A stretch of 64,000 nucleotides of DNA from an uncultured Eubacteriales bacterium (GTDB lineage Bacteria; Bacillota; Clostridia; Oscillospirales; QAMX01). Shown here one piece after another: positions 34,243 through 42,365 of the stretch; position 1 is the stretch's first letter, and each line of letters starts with the position of its first letter. The notes beneath the pieces are model-generated. The model saw nothing but the letters and a program-made list of their open reading frames with translations, had not been told where the DNA came from and made no database searches. The stretch spans positions 342,943 to 406,942 of the forward strand of contig CAKTEH010000001.1 of the NCBI GenBank assembly GCA_934546935.1, read 5' to 3'. The position numbers and the translations under genes were made by a program.

Positions 34243-35490
34243 TTATATCTTTTTCACGCTCGACAGAACGTCTTCCAATGAGATATTATTTTCTTTTGCA
34301 ATATGGTTCATATCCTCGTATTCGTATTTTCTGCGCTCGATGCCGTAACCGGACGAAACCTTGCAGCGTACACTCCCATAAGCGGTTTCCGCCGTTTCCA
34401 AACGGCGGTCAAGAACATATCTGCGCATCGTGTTTTCTCGAATGCCAATGGTTGTTGTATGCTTAAAAATAGCCCGGAGGATTGTCTCTTTTTCATTTTC
34501 ACGGCACATCACATGGATGAGCATGCCGGGACGGGATTTCTTCATGCCAATTGGTATGGTGTAGACATCCAATGCGCCGGCTTCAAACAATCTGTCCATG
34601 GCAAACCCAACAGCTTCACCGGTCATATCGTCTACATTGCAGCTGAATTCACAGATTTCATCTCCTGAATTTTCCGTCTCGCCAAGCAGCACACGGACAC
34701 AATTGGCTGCTTCAAAATCCTTCCTGCCCATACCGTAGCCGATGGCTTGCGTTTTCATTACAGGCATACTGCCGAAGCGGGCTGCAAAATGTTTCAGGAG
34801 TGCGGCGCCTGTAGGCGTGCACAGTTCGCCACGAACAGCCCCTCCATAGATCGGCACATCTTTCAGAATGTATGCTGTGGCGGGAGCGGGAACCGGCAGG
34901 ATCCCGTGCGCGCATTTGACTTGTCCGCTGCCGACATGAATGGGAGAGACGATTACTTCATCAACAGCAAGACGGTCCATCAGCAGGCAAACCGCTGTAA
35001 TATCGGCAACGGCGTCCATCGAGCCGACTTCGTGAAAATGGATCTCAGATACAGGGACGCCATGCGCATGGCTTTCAGCTTCTGCAATTAAATTATACAC
35101 GGCCATGATGTTGTCTTGCACCTGCTTTGGAAGCGCAAGGTGTCCGCGGACAATATGTTCAATATCATGCAATCCGCTGTGATGGTGGTGGCCGTGTTCA
35201 GGCGCATGTTCGTGCGTATGGCCATGTCCGTGCTCATGATCGTCGTGATGTTCGTGCTCATGATGATGATCATGGCTTTCTTCCTCTTCGCCGTTTACCG
35301 TTACGGTCATATGTGTTCCGGTGATACCACATTTAACGGACGTCTCACGTTTGAAAACAACACCGGGGATTCCCAAATGATTTAACTCATTTATAATAGC
35401 TTCGGGATTTGGAAACAGTTCGAGCAATGCCGCTGCCAGCATATCTCCGGCTGCTCCCATTCCACAATCCATGTACAGTGTCCTCATCAT
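34243..35490 (-). CDS. larC: Nickel insertion protein LarC
   Basis: A 415-residue CTP-dependent enzyme that inserts nickel into the pyridinium dithiocarboxylate mononucleotide to finish the nickel-pincer cofactor. The start is MDCGMGAAGDML; a His/Asp/Glu-rich metal-holding stretch lies near residues 72-112. The C-terminal half has the NVDDMTGEAVGFAMDRLFEAGALDVYTIP motif. In Lactobacillus plantarum larC is split and joined by a ribosomal frameshift; here it is one continuous frame. The start overlaps the larB stop. Confidence 0.93.
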   Translation of the reverse strand: MMRTLYMDCGMGAAGDMLAAALLELFPNPEAIINELNHLGIPGVVFKRETSVKCGITGTHMTVTVNGEEEESHDHHHEHEHHDDHEHGHGHTHEHAPEHGHHHHSGLHDIEHIVRGHLALPKQVQDNIMAVYNLIAEAESHAHGVPVSEIHFHEVGSMDAVADITAVCLLMDRLAVDEVIVSPIHVGSGQVKCAHGILPVPAPATAYILKDVPIYGGAVRGELCTPTGAALLKHFAARFGSMPVMKTQAIGYGMGRKDFEAANCVRVLLGETENSGDEICEFSCNVDDMTGEAVGFAMDRLFEAGALDVYTIPIGMKKSRPGMLIHVMCRENEKETILRAIFKHTTTIGIRENTMRRYVLDRRLETAETAYGSVRCKVSSGYGIERRKYEYEDMNHIAKENNISLEDVLSSVKKI

Positions 35491-36251
35491 TTCCTCTCTT
35501 TCTTTACATCCATGTGATTGATCATATTGGCAAGATATCCGGCGCCGAAGCCGTTGTCAATATTAACAACTGACACACCGCTGGCACAGGAATTAAGCAT
35601 GGACAACAGTGCTGAAAGCCCATTGAAGGAAGCCCCGTAGCCTACACTGGTCGGGACTGCGATAACAGGGCAATCGGAAAGCCCGCCGATCACACTGGCA
35701 AGCGCACCCTCCATTCCGGCAATGGCGATGATTACGCTGGCACGCATAATTTCATCTAAATGCGCAAGCGTTCTGTGTAATCCTGCCACACCTACGTCAT
35801 AAAGACGGACTATTTCATTACCAAGTACAGCAGCGGTCAATGCAGCTTCTTCCGCAACAGGAATATCACTGGTTCCTCCGGTAGCAACAACAACTTTGCC
35901 GATACCATCAGGAACCGGCATCTGTCCGATTATCCCGCAGCGGGCGTCTTTGTAGTAATTAAGAGGGTGCGATTTTCCGACTTTTGCAGCGGTTTCTGCG
36001 GAAAGCCGGGTGATTAGGATCGTATTCTGCCCGTTTTTCAGCATGGTTTCAGCGATTCCAATGATTTGTTCCGGCGTTTTCCCTGCACCGTAGATTACTT
36101 CTGCCGTACCCTGACGAAGTTTCCTGTGCATATCCACTTTGGCATAGCCGATATCTTCAAAAGGCTTGGTTTTTAGTTTTAAAAGCGCATCATCAATGCT
36201 TACGGACCCATCGCTGACACCTTCCAACAGCTTACGAATATCTGTACTCAT
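35487..36251 (-). CDS. larB: Pyridinium-3,5-biscarboxylic acid mononucleotide synthase LarB
   Basis: A 254-residue enzyme, homologous to the class of AIR carboxylases (PurE-like), that carboxylates nicotinic acid adenine dinucleotide and splits off AMP in the first step of nickel-pincer cofactor synthesis. Motifs: EVIYGAGKTPEQI near residue 53, ATGGTSDIPVAEEA near 128, DVGVAGLHRTL near 152 and the C-terminal GYGASFNGLSALLSMLNSCASGVSVVNIDNGFGAG. It overlaps larE and larC by 4 bases each, so the three are translationally coupled. Confidence 0.93.
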   Translation of the reverse strand: MSTDIRKLLEGVSDGSVSIDDALLKLKTKPFEDIGYAKVDMHRKLRQGTAEVIYGAGKTPEQIIGIAETMLKNGQNTILITRLSAETAAKVGKSHPLNYYKDARCGIIGQMPVPDGIGKVVVATGGTSDIPVAEEAALTAAVLGNEIVRLYDVGVAGLHRTLAHLDEIMRASVIIAIAGMEGALASVIGGLSDCPVIAVPTSVGYGASFNGLSALLSMLNSCASGVSVVNIDNGFGAGYLANMINHMDVKKERK

Positions 36252-36994
36252 CTTCTCACCTCCAAATCAAGGACCACAGATTTATAATATGCCTTCAGCT
36301 TTTCGACAATCGCCTTTCTATGCTTCAGAAGCAGCGGCCACTGTCCTTCCGGTAATTGAATTTTTGCGTTTCCATCCTGCATGCGGACACGGAAGTCGGT
36401 AAAGCCAAGCGAAAATAAAAAGTCTTCGGCGATTTCAGTCGCTTCCAGTTTCCCGGCGGTTATTTTCTCAGCGGTTGGGATTCTGGTTGCAAGGCAGGCA
36501 TAAGCAGGCTTGTTCCATGTAAATAGTCCGGCCTCTTTCGATAATCTTCTTACCTCTGTTTTTGTGAGTCCGCATTCGCGCAGCGGCGAAAGGACGGACA
36601 ATTCCTGCAAAGCTTTCATTCCCGGACGGTCACCGGCATCATCGGATGCGTTAGTTCCATCGAGCAGGACAGCAAAGCCATCGGCTTTGGCTGCATGGGT
36701 AATTTCGGTAAAAATTGCTTTTTTGCAATAATAACAACGATTCGCCGGATTATCGCTTACGCAAGGAACCGCAAGGATATTGAGGTTCAATATTTTCAAA
36801 TCTGTCTGCAATTCTTCTGCCAATCGGACGGCGTCATCAAGCTCAAATTGGGGCTGAAACTCTGATTTTATATAGTATGCCTGTACTTTCCCTGCATACC
36901 GTGTTGCAGCATACAAAAGGTATGCGGAGTCAACGCCTCCGGAAAATGCAATGGCAACTTTTGGATGATTCATAAAAAAATCCTGTAAAGTCAT
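36248..36994 (-). CDS. larE: ATP-dependent sulfur transferase LarE
   Basis: A 248-residue PP-loop ATPase (SGGVDSAYLL at residues 18-27) that activates the LarB product and adds sulfur. CYYCKK near 87-92 and ACLATRIP with Cys167 are present. Cys167 corresponds to the sacrificial Cys (Cys176) of the L. plantarum enzyme, and I do not see the three clustered Cys of the iron-sulfur type, so a one-Cys sacrificial mechanism is more likely. GAGGTGG precedes the ATG. First gene of the operon, 25 bases after an intrinsic terminator in the leader. Confidence 0.92.
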   Translation of the reverse strand: MTLQDFFMNHPKVAIAFSGGVDSAYLLYAATRYAGKVQAYYIKSEFQPQFELDDAVRLAEELQTDLKILNLNILAVPCVSDNPANRCYYCKKAIFTEITHAAKADGFAVLLDGTNASDDAGDRPGMKALQELSVLSPLRECGLTKTEVRRLSKEAGLFTWNKPAYACLATRIPTAEKITAGKLEATEIAEDFLFSLGFTDFRVRMQDGNAKIQLPEGQWPLLLKHRKAIVEKLKAYYKSVVLDLEVRR

Positions 36995-37019
36995 AAAACC
37001 ACCTCAATATCAAAAAATA

Positions 37020-37137
37020 AAAGCACACAAATCCCCTTCAGAGAATATGTGTGCTTTCTTAGCATACAATTTATGAAATATCAGTTGGGTTCTGTTTAAA
37101 ACCCCGACGCTTCTGCGTCAGGAAAGATAGCTTCATA
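37020..37137 (-). promoter_or_regulatory. Structured leader with intrinsic terminator upstream of larE
   Basis: Reading toward larE: a hairpin CCTGACGC/GCGTCGGGG (37102-37122), whose 3' strand overlaps a competing pair GGGTT/AACCC (37086-37105), then a terminator stem AAAGCACACA/TGTGTGCTTT (37020-37057) followed by ATTTTTTG. The terminator ends 17 bases before the larE start region. This arrangement fits an attenuator or riboswitch. It matches none of the riboswitch classes I can recall. It could instead be the end of a lost upstream gene. Confidence 0.45.
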
Positions 37138-37177
37138 CCATCCATTTATCTATTTATAACATATTTGCAGGTGAAAA

Positions 37178-37546
37178 TCAATATCCAAAGCCGGAAATAT
37201 GTGTGATGGATCGGAAGTTATCGAGCTTATATTCGCAGGGGCCCAGTTTTTCATAGGCTTTACCTATAGATTTATTGTTTGGAAACGGTGTGGACGTGGA
37301 TTTTTGGGGCAGTGCCTTTAAGTTTTGGAGACTCTCTTTTCCAATCGTGGCACAGTCTGCCGCATAACAAAGCTTTCCTGCCAGTCCTTCCTGCGTCAGG
37401 CCGGTTTTTCATGGATTTACAATTGCCGGTTTTGTTTGAAATCGGTTTTCTCCTTCTTGCGATGCTTCCTGTATATACCCATACCGCAGCCGATGTTCCT
37501 GGGCAAACAGCATACGGCTGTTTTTGTGCATTTTAAAAACTTTTCC
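37178..37546 (-). pseudogene. Coding remnant interrupted by one in-frame TGA
   Basis: One minus-strand frame runs from about 37546 to a stop at 37178. It reads VFKMHKNSRMLFAQEHRLRY.., a TGA near 37412, then KTGLTQEGLAGKLCYAADC..IGKESLQNLKAL..IGKAYEKLGPCEYKLDNF. The composition is protein-like on both sides of the stop. There is no ribosome-binding site, and its 5' side runs into the promoter of the divergent aldo/keto reductase gene. A transposase-like origin is possible but I cannot name a family. Confidence 0.35.
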
Positions 37547-37574
37547 TTGCTTTTTACCCACAATATGATACAAT
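37547..37574 (+). promoter_or_regulatory. Promoter of the aldo/keto reductase gene
   Basis: TTGCTT (37547-37552), 16-base spacer, TACAAT (37569-37574), 31 bases before the ATG. Confidence 0.5.
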
Positions 37575-37604
37575 TGTTCTGAAAATAAAGTGGAGGAAGA
37601 GCAT

Positions 37605-38753
37605 ATGCAGTATAATTTTCTAAAAAGAGCGGGATTTTCCGTAAGCGAAATTGGTCTGGGCTGTGAGCATCTGCAGGGGAAACCGTATGAAACGATTGAT
37701 GCGGTTGTCAATGCGGCGCTTGACGGTGGGGTGAATATCCTTGACGTTTTTATGTCGGAACCACAGGTCCGTGCGGATATTGGCCGCGCCTTGGGCGCGC
37801 GGCGCGGGGATGTGCTGTTACAAGGGCATATCGGCTCCATCTGGCAGGATGGGCAGTATCAGCGCTCCCGTGATCTTCAGCAGTGCCAGGCGTTTATACG
37901 CGATTTTCTGACCCGTTTCCATACGGATTATATTGATATTGGTATGATCCATTTTATCGATACAATGGAGGATCTGGACCGCGTCCAGTCAGGGGGCGTT
38001 TTGGAATACGCCCTGCAGCTCAAACGTGACGGCGTAATCCGTTCGTTGGGGTTTTCCAGCCATAATCCGGTTACTGCGCGTGCAGCCGTGGAGGCGGGCT
38101 GGGCAGATGTTGTAATGTTTTCCATCAATCCGGCCTATGACCTGCTGCCGGAGGTGGAAATCGATCATTATTTTGACGCCGGCACCTGGCGGCGCGACGG
38201 CCTTTCCGGCATCGATCCCCGGCGTGCGGCGTTTTACGAGGCCTGTGCTGGCCGGGATGTCGGCATTACTGTCATGAAAACCTATGGTGCGGGATTCCTG
38301 TTCAATCCTTCCCTTTCGCCCTTTGGCAAACCGATGCGTCCGGAGCAGCTGATTCATTATGCGCTGTCCCGTCCGGCTGCAGCATCAGCGCTGATCGGCT
38401 GTCAAACGGTGCAGGAAGTTGCTTGTGCGCTGGCTTATGAAACAGCGGATGCTCACGCGCGCGATTATGCAGATGTGCTGGGTGCAAGCCAACAGTTTTC
38501 GCAGACCCGGCAATGCGTTTACTGCAACCATTGCCATCCCTGCCCGCAGCGTATCGATATAGCGCAGGTTAACCGCTGCCTGGATCTGGCGGCAGGCGGG
38601 GAAGCGCAGCTGGATGCCGCACGGGCACGGTATGTTGCGCTTGCCGCCCATGGCGGCGACTGTATTGGCTGCGGCGCATGCATGGAACGCTGTCCATTTG
38701 GCGTGGATGTGGCCGCCCGTATGCAGGCGGCCGTGAAACGCTTCGGAATATGA
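37605..38753 (+). CDS. Aldo/keto reductase with C-terminal ferredoxin domain
   Basis: A 382-residue predicted oxidoreductase. Residues 1-270 form an aldo/keto reductase barrel (VSEIGLGCEHLQG, then NILDVFMSEP..VRADIGRAL, then GVIRSLGFSSHNP). The C-terminus has two Cys clusters, CVYCNHCHPCPQ near 303 and CIGCGACMERCP near 352, of 4Fe-4S ferredoxin type. This fusion is common in anaerobes as a predicted oxidoreductase, substrate unknown. The classic AKR tetrad is only partly visible. The start is the ATG 9 bases after GGAGG, not the GTG five codons earlier, which overlaps the ribosome-binding site. Confidence 0.85.
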   Translation: MQYNFLKRAGFSVSEIGLGCEHLQGKPYETIDAVVNAALDGGVNILDVFMSEPQVRADIGRALGARRGDVLLQGHIGSIWQDGQYQRSRDLQQCQAFIRDFLTRFHTDYIDIGMIHFIDTMEDLDRVQSGGVLEYALQLKRDGVIRSLGFSSHNPVTARAAVEAGWADVVMFSINPAYDLLPEVEIDHYFDAGTWRRDGLSGIDPRRAAFYEACAGRDVGITVMKTYGAGFLFNPSLSPFGKPMRPEQLIHYALSRPAAASALIGCQTVQEVACALAYETADAHARDYADVLGASQQFSQTRQCVYCNHCHPCPQRIDIAQVNRCLDLAAGGEAQLDAARARYVALAAHGGDCIGCGACMERCPFGVDVAARMQAAVKRFGI

Positions 38754-38767
38754 GGTGGTGTAGACGG

Positions 38768-39199
38768 ATGTCTTTAACGATTCAGTATCAGGATACCTGC
38801 AAGGCCCTGCCTGTGGATCAGCTCGCCCGCCTGTTTCATGCCGTCGGCTGGTCGGATACGGCGCAAAGCGGGGAACTTGCGCGTGGGTTCATCCAGAAGC
38901 CGTATATCAATTCAACGCTTGTCGTATCCGCCTGGGAGGGGGAGCGGCTCGTTGGCGCGGTACGGGTACTCAGCGATGAAGTCGTGCGCTCTGTGGTATA
39001 TGACCTGCTGGTTGATCCGGATTATCAGGGAAAAGGGATTGGACGGGAGCTGATGCACCGCTGCATCGCACATTATCCGAAAACGGAGTGGCTGCTGGAA
39101 ACGCAGGGGCATATCGTTGGGTTTTACGAAAAATTGGGATTCAAACGGTATGGGGAAGTAGTTTTGGTGAAAGAATCGCCGTATTTTGATAAGGCATAA
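38768..39199 (+). CDS. GNAT-family N-acetyltransferase
   Basis: A 143-residue acetyltransferase. The acetyl-CoA loop is YQGKGIGREL near residue 85, preceded by the beta-4 strand VVYDLLVDPDYQ and followed by GFYEKLGFKRYG near 120. The start ATG follows a GAGGTGG site that overlaps the stop of the aldo/keto reductase gene, so the two are cotranscribed. Substrate unknown. Confidence 0.82.
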   Translation: MSLTIQYQDTCKALPVDQLARLFHAVGWSDTAQSGELARGFIQKPYINSTLVVSAWEGERLVGAVRVLSDEVVRSVVYDLLVDPDYQGKGIGRELMHRCIAHYPKTEWLLETQGHIVGFYEKLGFKRYGEVVLVKESPYFDKA

Positions 39200-39320
39200 G
39201 CCCTTTGCTCAATAAAGGCCGCGCCTGCTTGTGTCACACCGGTTTTCTGGAAACCTGCCCCGCGCTTGTTTCCTGCGGAATGCAGGGGGCTGGGGTGTGT
39301 TTCTAAAACACAGACAGGAA

Positions 39321-39361
39321 AAACACCGCCCTTCAGGCGCGCAGCCTGAGGGACGGTGTTT
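39321..39361. terminator. Bidirectional terminator between convergent genes
   Basis: AAACACCG..CTTCAGGC pairs with GCCTGAG..CGGTGTTT with small bulges; the T-run is best on the minus strand (end of the HAD gene). Confidence 0.85.
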
Positions 39362-39387
39362 ATTTCCTAATCGGCTTGCCAATCCAG

Positions 39388-40173
39388 TCAGCGTATGGCT
39401 TCCAGTATTCCTGATAAATCCGCAAATACATACGAAGGCTTTACCGGGGAAGCCGCCAGATCTTCTTTCGTGCTTTCGCCGGAAAGGACGAGAATGCTGG
39501 TAATCCCGGCGTTGACGCCGACAGCGATGTCCGTGTACAGCCGGTCGCCGACCATTGCCATATGGGAAAGCTGCAGGGCATATTTGCGCGCCAGCGCATC
39601 GATAATCCCGCGGTTTGGTTTTCCGACAATATAATCCGGTTCCCGTCCGGTGGAAGCGCGTACCAGCGCAAGCATTGCCCCGACGTCCGGGATAAAACCG
39701 CCCTCGACAGGGCAGTTAAAGTCCGGATGCGTGGCGATAAAAGGGATGCCGGCACGTACGAAACCGCACAGCTTGACCAGCTTTTCATAAGTCAGCGTCT
39801 GGTCGAATCCCAACACAGCATAATCGGGCGTATCATCTGTCAAAACAAATCCTGCTCCGGCAAATTCCGCTTCCAGGCTCGGCGTCCCGCAGAGAAAAAC
39901 GCGGGCGCCGGGTTTTTGTGCGTTTAAATAAATTGTTGTCGCTTCTCCTGAGGTAAATACGCTGTCTTCTTCTACAGGTACGCCAAGGCGCGCGAGCTTT
40001 TCAAGATACGCCGTTTTGTTCCTGGAGGAATTATTGGTCAGGAAAATGTAGCGCTTTTTCTGCTTTAGCAGCAGGTGAAGGAAAGGAAGCGTGCAGTCAA
40101 AAAGACGGTCCCCCAGATAAATTGTTCCATCCATGTCGAGCAGGAAGGTATCAATTTCACGTAGATTTTTCAT
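39388..40173 (-). CDS. HAD-superfamily IIA phosphatase (NagD/AraL type)
   Basis: A 261-residue HAD phosphatase. Motif I is LLDMDGTIYLGD (residues 11-22), motif II Thr-Asn in FLTNNSSRN, cap domain C2a in the middle (about 85-180), Lys in IVGKPNRGII near 178, and motif IV MVGDRLYTDIAVG near 205. NagD/AraL/p-nitrophenylphosphatase-like enzymes clean up sugar or nucleotide phosphates. Monocistronic on the minus strand. Substrate unknown. Confidence 0.88.
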   Translation of the reverse strand: MKNLREIDTFLLDMDGTIYLGDRLFDCTLPFLHLLLKQKKRYIFLTNNSSRNKTAYLEKLARLGVPVEEDSVFTSGEATTIYLNAQKPGARVFLCGTPSLEAEFAGAGFVLTDDTPDYAVLGFDQTLTYEKLVKLCGFVRAGIPFIATHPDFNCPVEGGFIPDVGAMLALVRASTGREPDYIVGKPNRGIIDALARKYALQLSHMAMVGDRLYTDIAVGVNAGITSILVLSGESTKEDLAASPVKPSYVFADLSGILEAIR

Positions 40174-40261
40174 AAAATATCCTCACTTGATTGAGCTTGG
40201 GTTGATTTTACTGCATTATAATCGGATCGTCAAGCCGGGCTGCGGGAGCGCATGTCCTTTC

Positions 40262-40290
40262 TTGTAAAAAAAGAGGATATCAGGTATAAT
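40262..40290 (+). promoter_or_regulatory. Promoter of the rmuC operon
   Basis: TTGTAA (40262-40267), 17-base spacer, TATAAT (40285-40290), 35 bases before the ATG. Confidence 0.65.
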
Positions 40291-40324
40291 AGAAGAAAAG
40301 CTGAAGGGTAGGATTTGGATAAAG

Positions 40325-41668
40325 ATGATGGAAACCGTTCAATTTATTTTACTGATTTCTTCTTTGCTCGGCATATGTATTTGCACTGTGCTTTTGCTGC
40401 GGCTGCATGCGCGTGTGCATACGCAGCAGCGTGAGCTTGATGCATTGACCGATATGCTTCCGGAAGTAATGCGCCAGACGTCGAAGGAAGGCGCGCAGGC
40501 GGCTGCAGAAACGACACGCGCATTGAGTGAGGCATATATAGCTGCGATTGAACGGGGGCAGACGGCTCAAAACGCGCGCATCAGTGAATTGTCAGAGCAG
40601 TACCGCAGGGAAAGCGCGGCGTTGCATACCGCGCTGGCAGAAGAACTTTCCCGCTTTGACGGACGCTTTTCCGCCTTTGCAATGCAGAGCCAGAAATCCT
40701 CCGCCGAACTGCGGGAAAGCGTCGAGGGGCGCATGACGGCGATGCAAGTGGAAAACCGGCGCGCGCTTGACGAAATCCGCGGAACCGTTGATGAAAAGCT
40801 GCAGAAAACGCTTGAGGAACGCATTAACCGTTCCTTTGCCGTTGTGTCTGAGCGGCTGGAGCAGGTATATAAAGGACTTGGAGAGATGCAGACTCTTGCT
40901 TCCGGTGTCGGGGATCTGAAAAAAGTGCTGGCGAATGTGAAAACGCGTGGGATTCTGGGCGAGATACAGCTTGGCGCGATCCTGGAGGAAATCCTTGCGC
41001 CGGAGCAGTATGAGACCAATGTGGTTACGCGTAAAAACAGCGCGAAGCCGGTCGAATATGCCGTCCGGCTTCCGGGAAGCGACGGCGGCACCGTTTACTT
41101 GCCGGTTGACTCAAAATTCCCTGCGGATGCTTATGAAAAACTTCGCGACGCTTATGATACAGGGAATCCGGAGCAGATTGCTGCGGAAAAAAGGCGTTTG
41201 GAATCAGTAATCAAGCTGTTTGCAAAGGATATCCGCGACAAATATCTGGATCCGCCGGCAACGACGGAATTTGGCATCATGTTCCTGCCTTTTGAAGGGC
41301 TTTACGCCGAGGTGGTCAACCTTGGGCTGGTGGAGGTTTTGCAGCGTGACTATAAGGTTTCCGTTGCCGGCCCGACAACTATGGCGGCGCTGCTTAACAG
41401 CCTTCAGATGGGTTTCCGTACATTGGCAATTCAGAAACGTTCCAGCGAAGTCTGGAAAGTACTTGGTGCGGTGCGCACCGAATTCGACCGTTTTGGCGAC
41501 GTCCTGGAGGCAACCCAGAAGCGGCTGGAGCAGACCAGTTCCGAACTTGATAAGCTTGTCGGTGTGCGTACCCGTCAGATCCGTTCCAAGCTGCGCACGG
41601 TGACGAGCCTGCCGCAGGATGAAGCCGCAGCATTATTTGACGGAGAAAGCGCAGATGGGCAGGACTGA
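40325..41668 (+). CDS. rmuC: DNA recombination protein RmuC
   Basis: A 447-residue RmuC-family protein. An N-terminal membrane segment (about 5-25) is followed by a long coiled coil (about 30-185, rich in Ala/Glu/Arg) and the RmuC nuclease-like core with VKTRGILGEIQLGAILEEIL, YLPVDSKFPADAYEKL, DPPATTEFGIMFLPFEGLYAEV and GPTTMAALLNSLQMGF. RmuC limits inversions at short repeats and is an endonuclease-like protein. The ribosome-binding site is weak, and two ATG codons are adjacent. The next gene starts 14 bases before the rmuC stop. Confidence 0.92.
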   Translation: MMETVQFILLISSLLGICICTVLLLRLHARVHTQQRELDALTDMLPEVMRQTSKEGAQAAAETTRALSEAYIAAIERGQTAQNARISELSEQYRRESAALHTALAEELSRFDGRFSAFAMQSQKSSAELRESVEGRMTAMQVENRRALDEIRGTVDEKLQKTLEERINRSFAVVSERLEQVYKGLGEMQTLASGVGDLKKVLANVKTRGILGEIQLGAILEEILAPEQYETNVVTRKNSAKPVEYAVRLPGSDGGTVYLPVDSKFPADAYEKLRDAYDTGNPEQIAAEKRRLESVIKLFAKDIRDKYLDPPATTEFGIMFLPFEGLYAEVVNLGLVEVLQRDYKVSVAGPTTMAALLNSLQMGFRTLAIQKRSSEVWKVLGAVRTEFDRFGDVLEATQKRLEQTSSELDKLVGVRTRQIRSKLRTVTSLPQDEAAALFDGESADGQD

Positions 41669-42305
41669 GGGCTGGAACCCTTGGCATGGCTGCCGCAAAT
41701 ATAGTGCAGGCTGCCTGAATTGCTATGTCTACCGTATCGACCGGCGTGCCGGCCGTGACAGCGCCATAGTTGCAAAAACCGCTGATTTCCAGAAACCGGT
41801 GGCAATTGACCGTTTTGGCGCTTATAAAATTCCTGCAGGAACGATGGTTTATACCTGCTTCTCTTCTGATTTTTTTATTGAGGAAGCGGACCAGTGGAGA
41901 GACGCAGCGTGGGAAATGATCTCTGCCCGGCGCGATCTGCGTTTTTATATTGTAACCAAGCGTATTCACCGCTTTTTCCAGTGCATCCCTGCTGACTGGG
42001 GATATGGATATGAAAATGTGACACTTTGCTGCACCGTCGAAAACCAAACGGCGGCAGATACGCGCTTGCCCTTGTTTCTGGAAGCGCCGGTCCGGCATCG
42101 GGAAATCATTTGTGAGCCGCTGTTGGAGCAGATCGATCTGGAACGTTGGCTTGGCGGTTGGATTGAAAAGCTCACTGCCGGCGGGGAATCCGGCGAAAAT
42201 GCCCGCGTTTGTGACTATGCTTGGGTTCGTTCGCTGAGCCGGCAGTGCGCCCGGCGCGGTGTGGGATTTTATTTTAAACAGACAGGGGCAAATTTCCGCC
42301 CCTGA
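41655..42305 (+). CDS. DUF5131 (phage Gp37/Gp68-like) protein
   Basis: A 216-residue protein with the family N-terminus WNPWHGCRKYSAGCLNCYVY, a Cys-rich segment resembling an iron-sulfur or radical-SAM-like site, followed by SDFFIEEADQWRDAAWEMI, FYIVTKRIHRFF, and a C-terminal GGESGENARVCDYAWVRSLSRQC and FYFKQTGANF. DUF5131 proteins occur in phages and bacteria; no biochemical role is established as far as I know. It overlaps the end of rmuC and is followed by thpR, so it sits in a nucleic-acid-related operon. Confidence 0.8.
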   Translation: MGRTEGWNPWHGCRKYSAGCLNCYVYRIDRRAGRDSAIVAKTADFQKPVAIDRFGAYKIPAGTMVYTCFSSDFFIEEADQWRDAAWEMISARRDLRFYIVTKRIHRFFQCIPADWGYGYENVTLCCTVENQTAADTRLPLFLEAPVRHREIICEPLLEQIDLERWLGGWIEKLTAGGESGENARVCDYAWVRSLSRQCARRGVGFYFKQTGANFRP

Positions 42306-42365
42306 CAGGCGTGATAGTGGGGCTGGGGACGCAGTTTCCGTTTGCGCAATCGGGAGAGTATGTCT

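Noticed and set aside
37097..37137. Right end of an IS200/IS605-type element
   Set aside because: The hairpin loosely resembles such ends, but no TnpA or TnpB coding sequence adjoins it, and the terminator next to it points to gene regulation.
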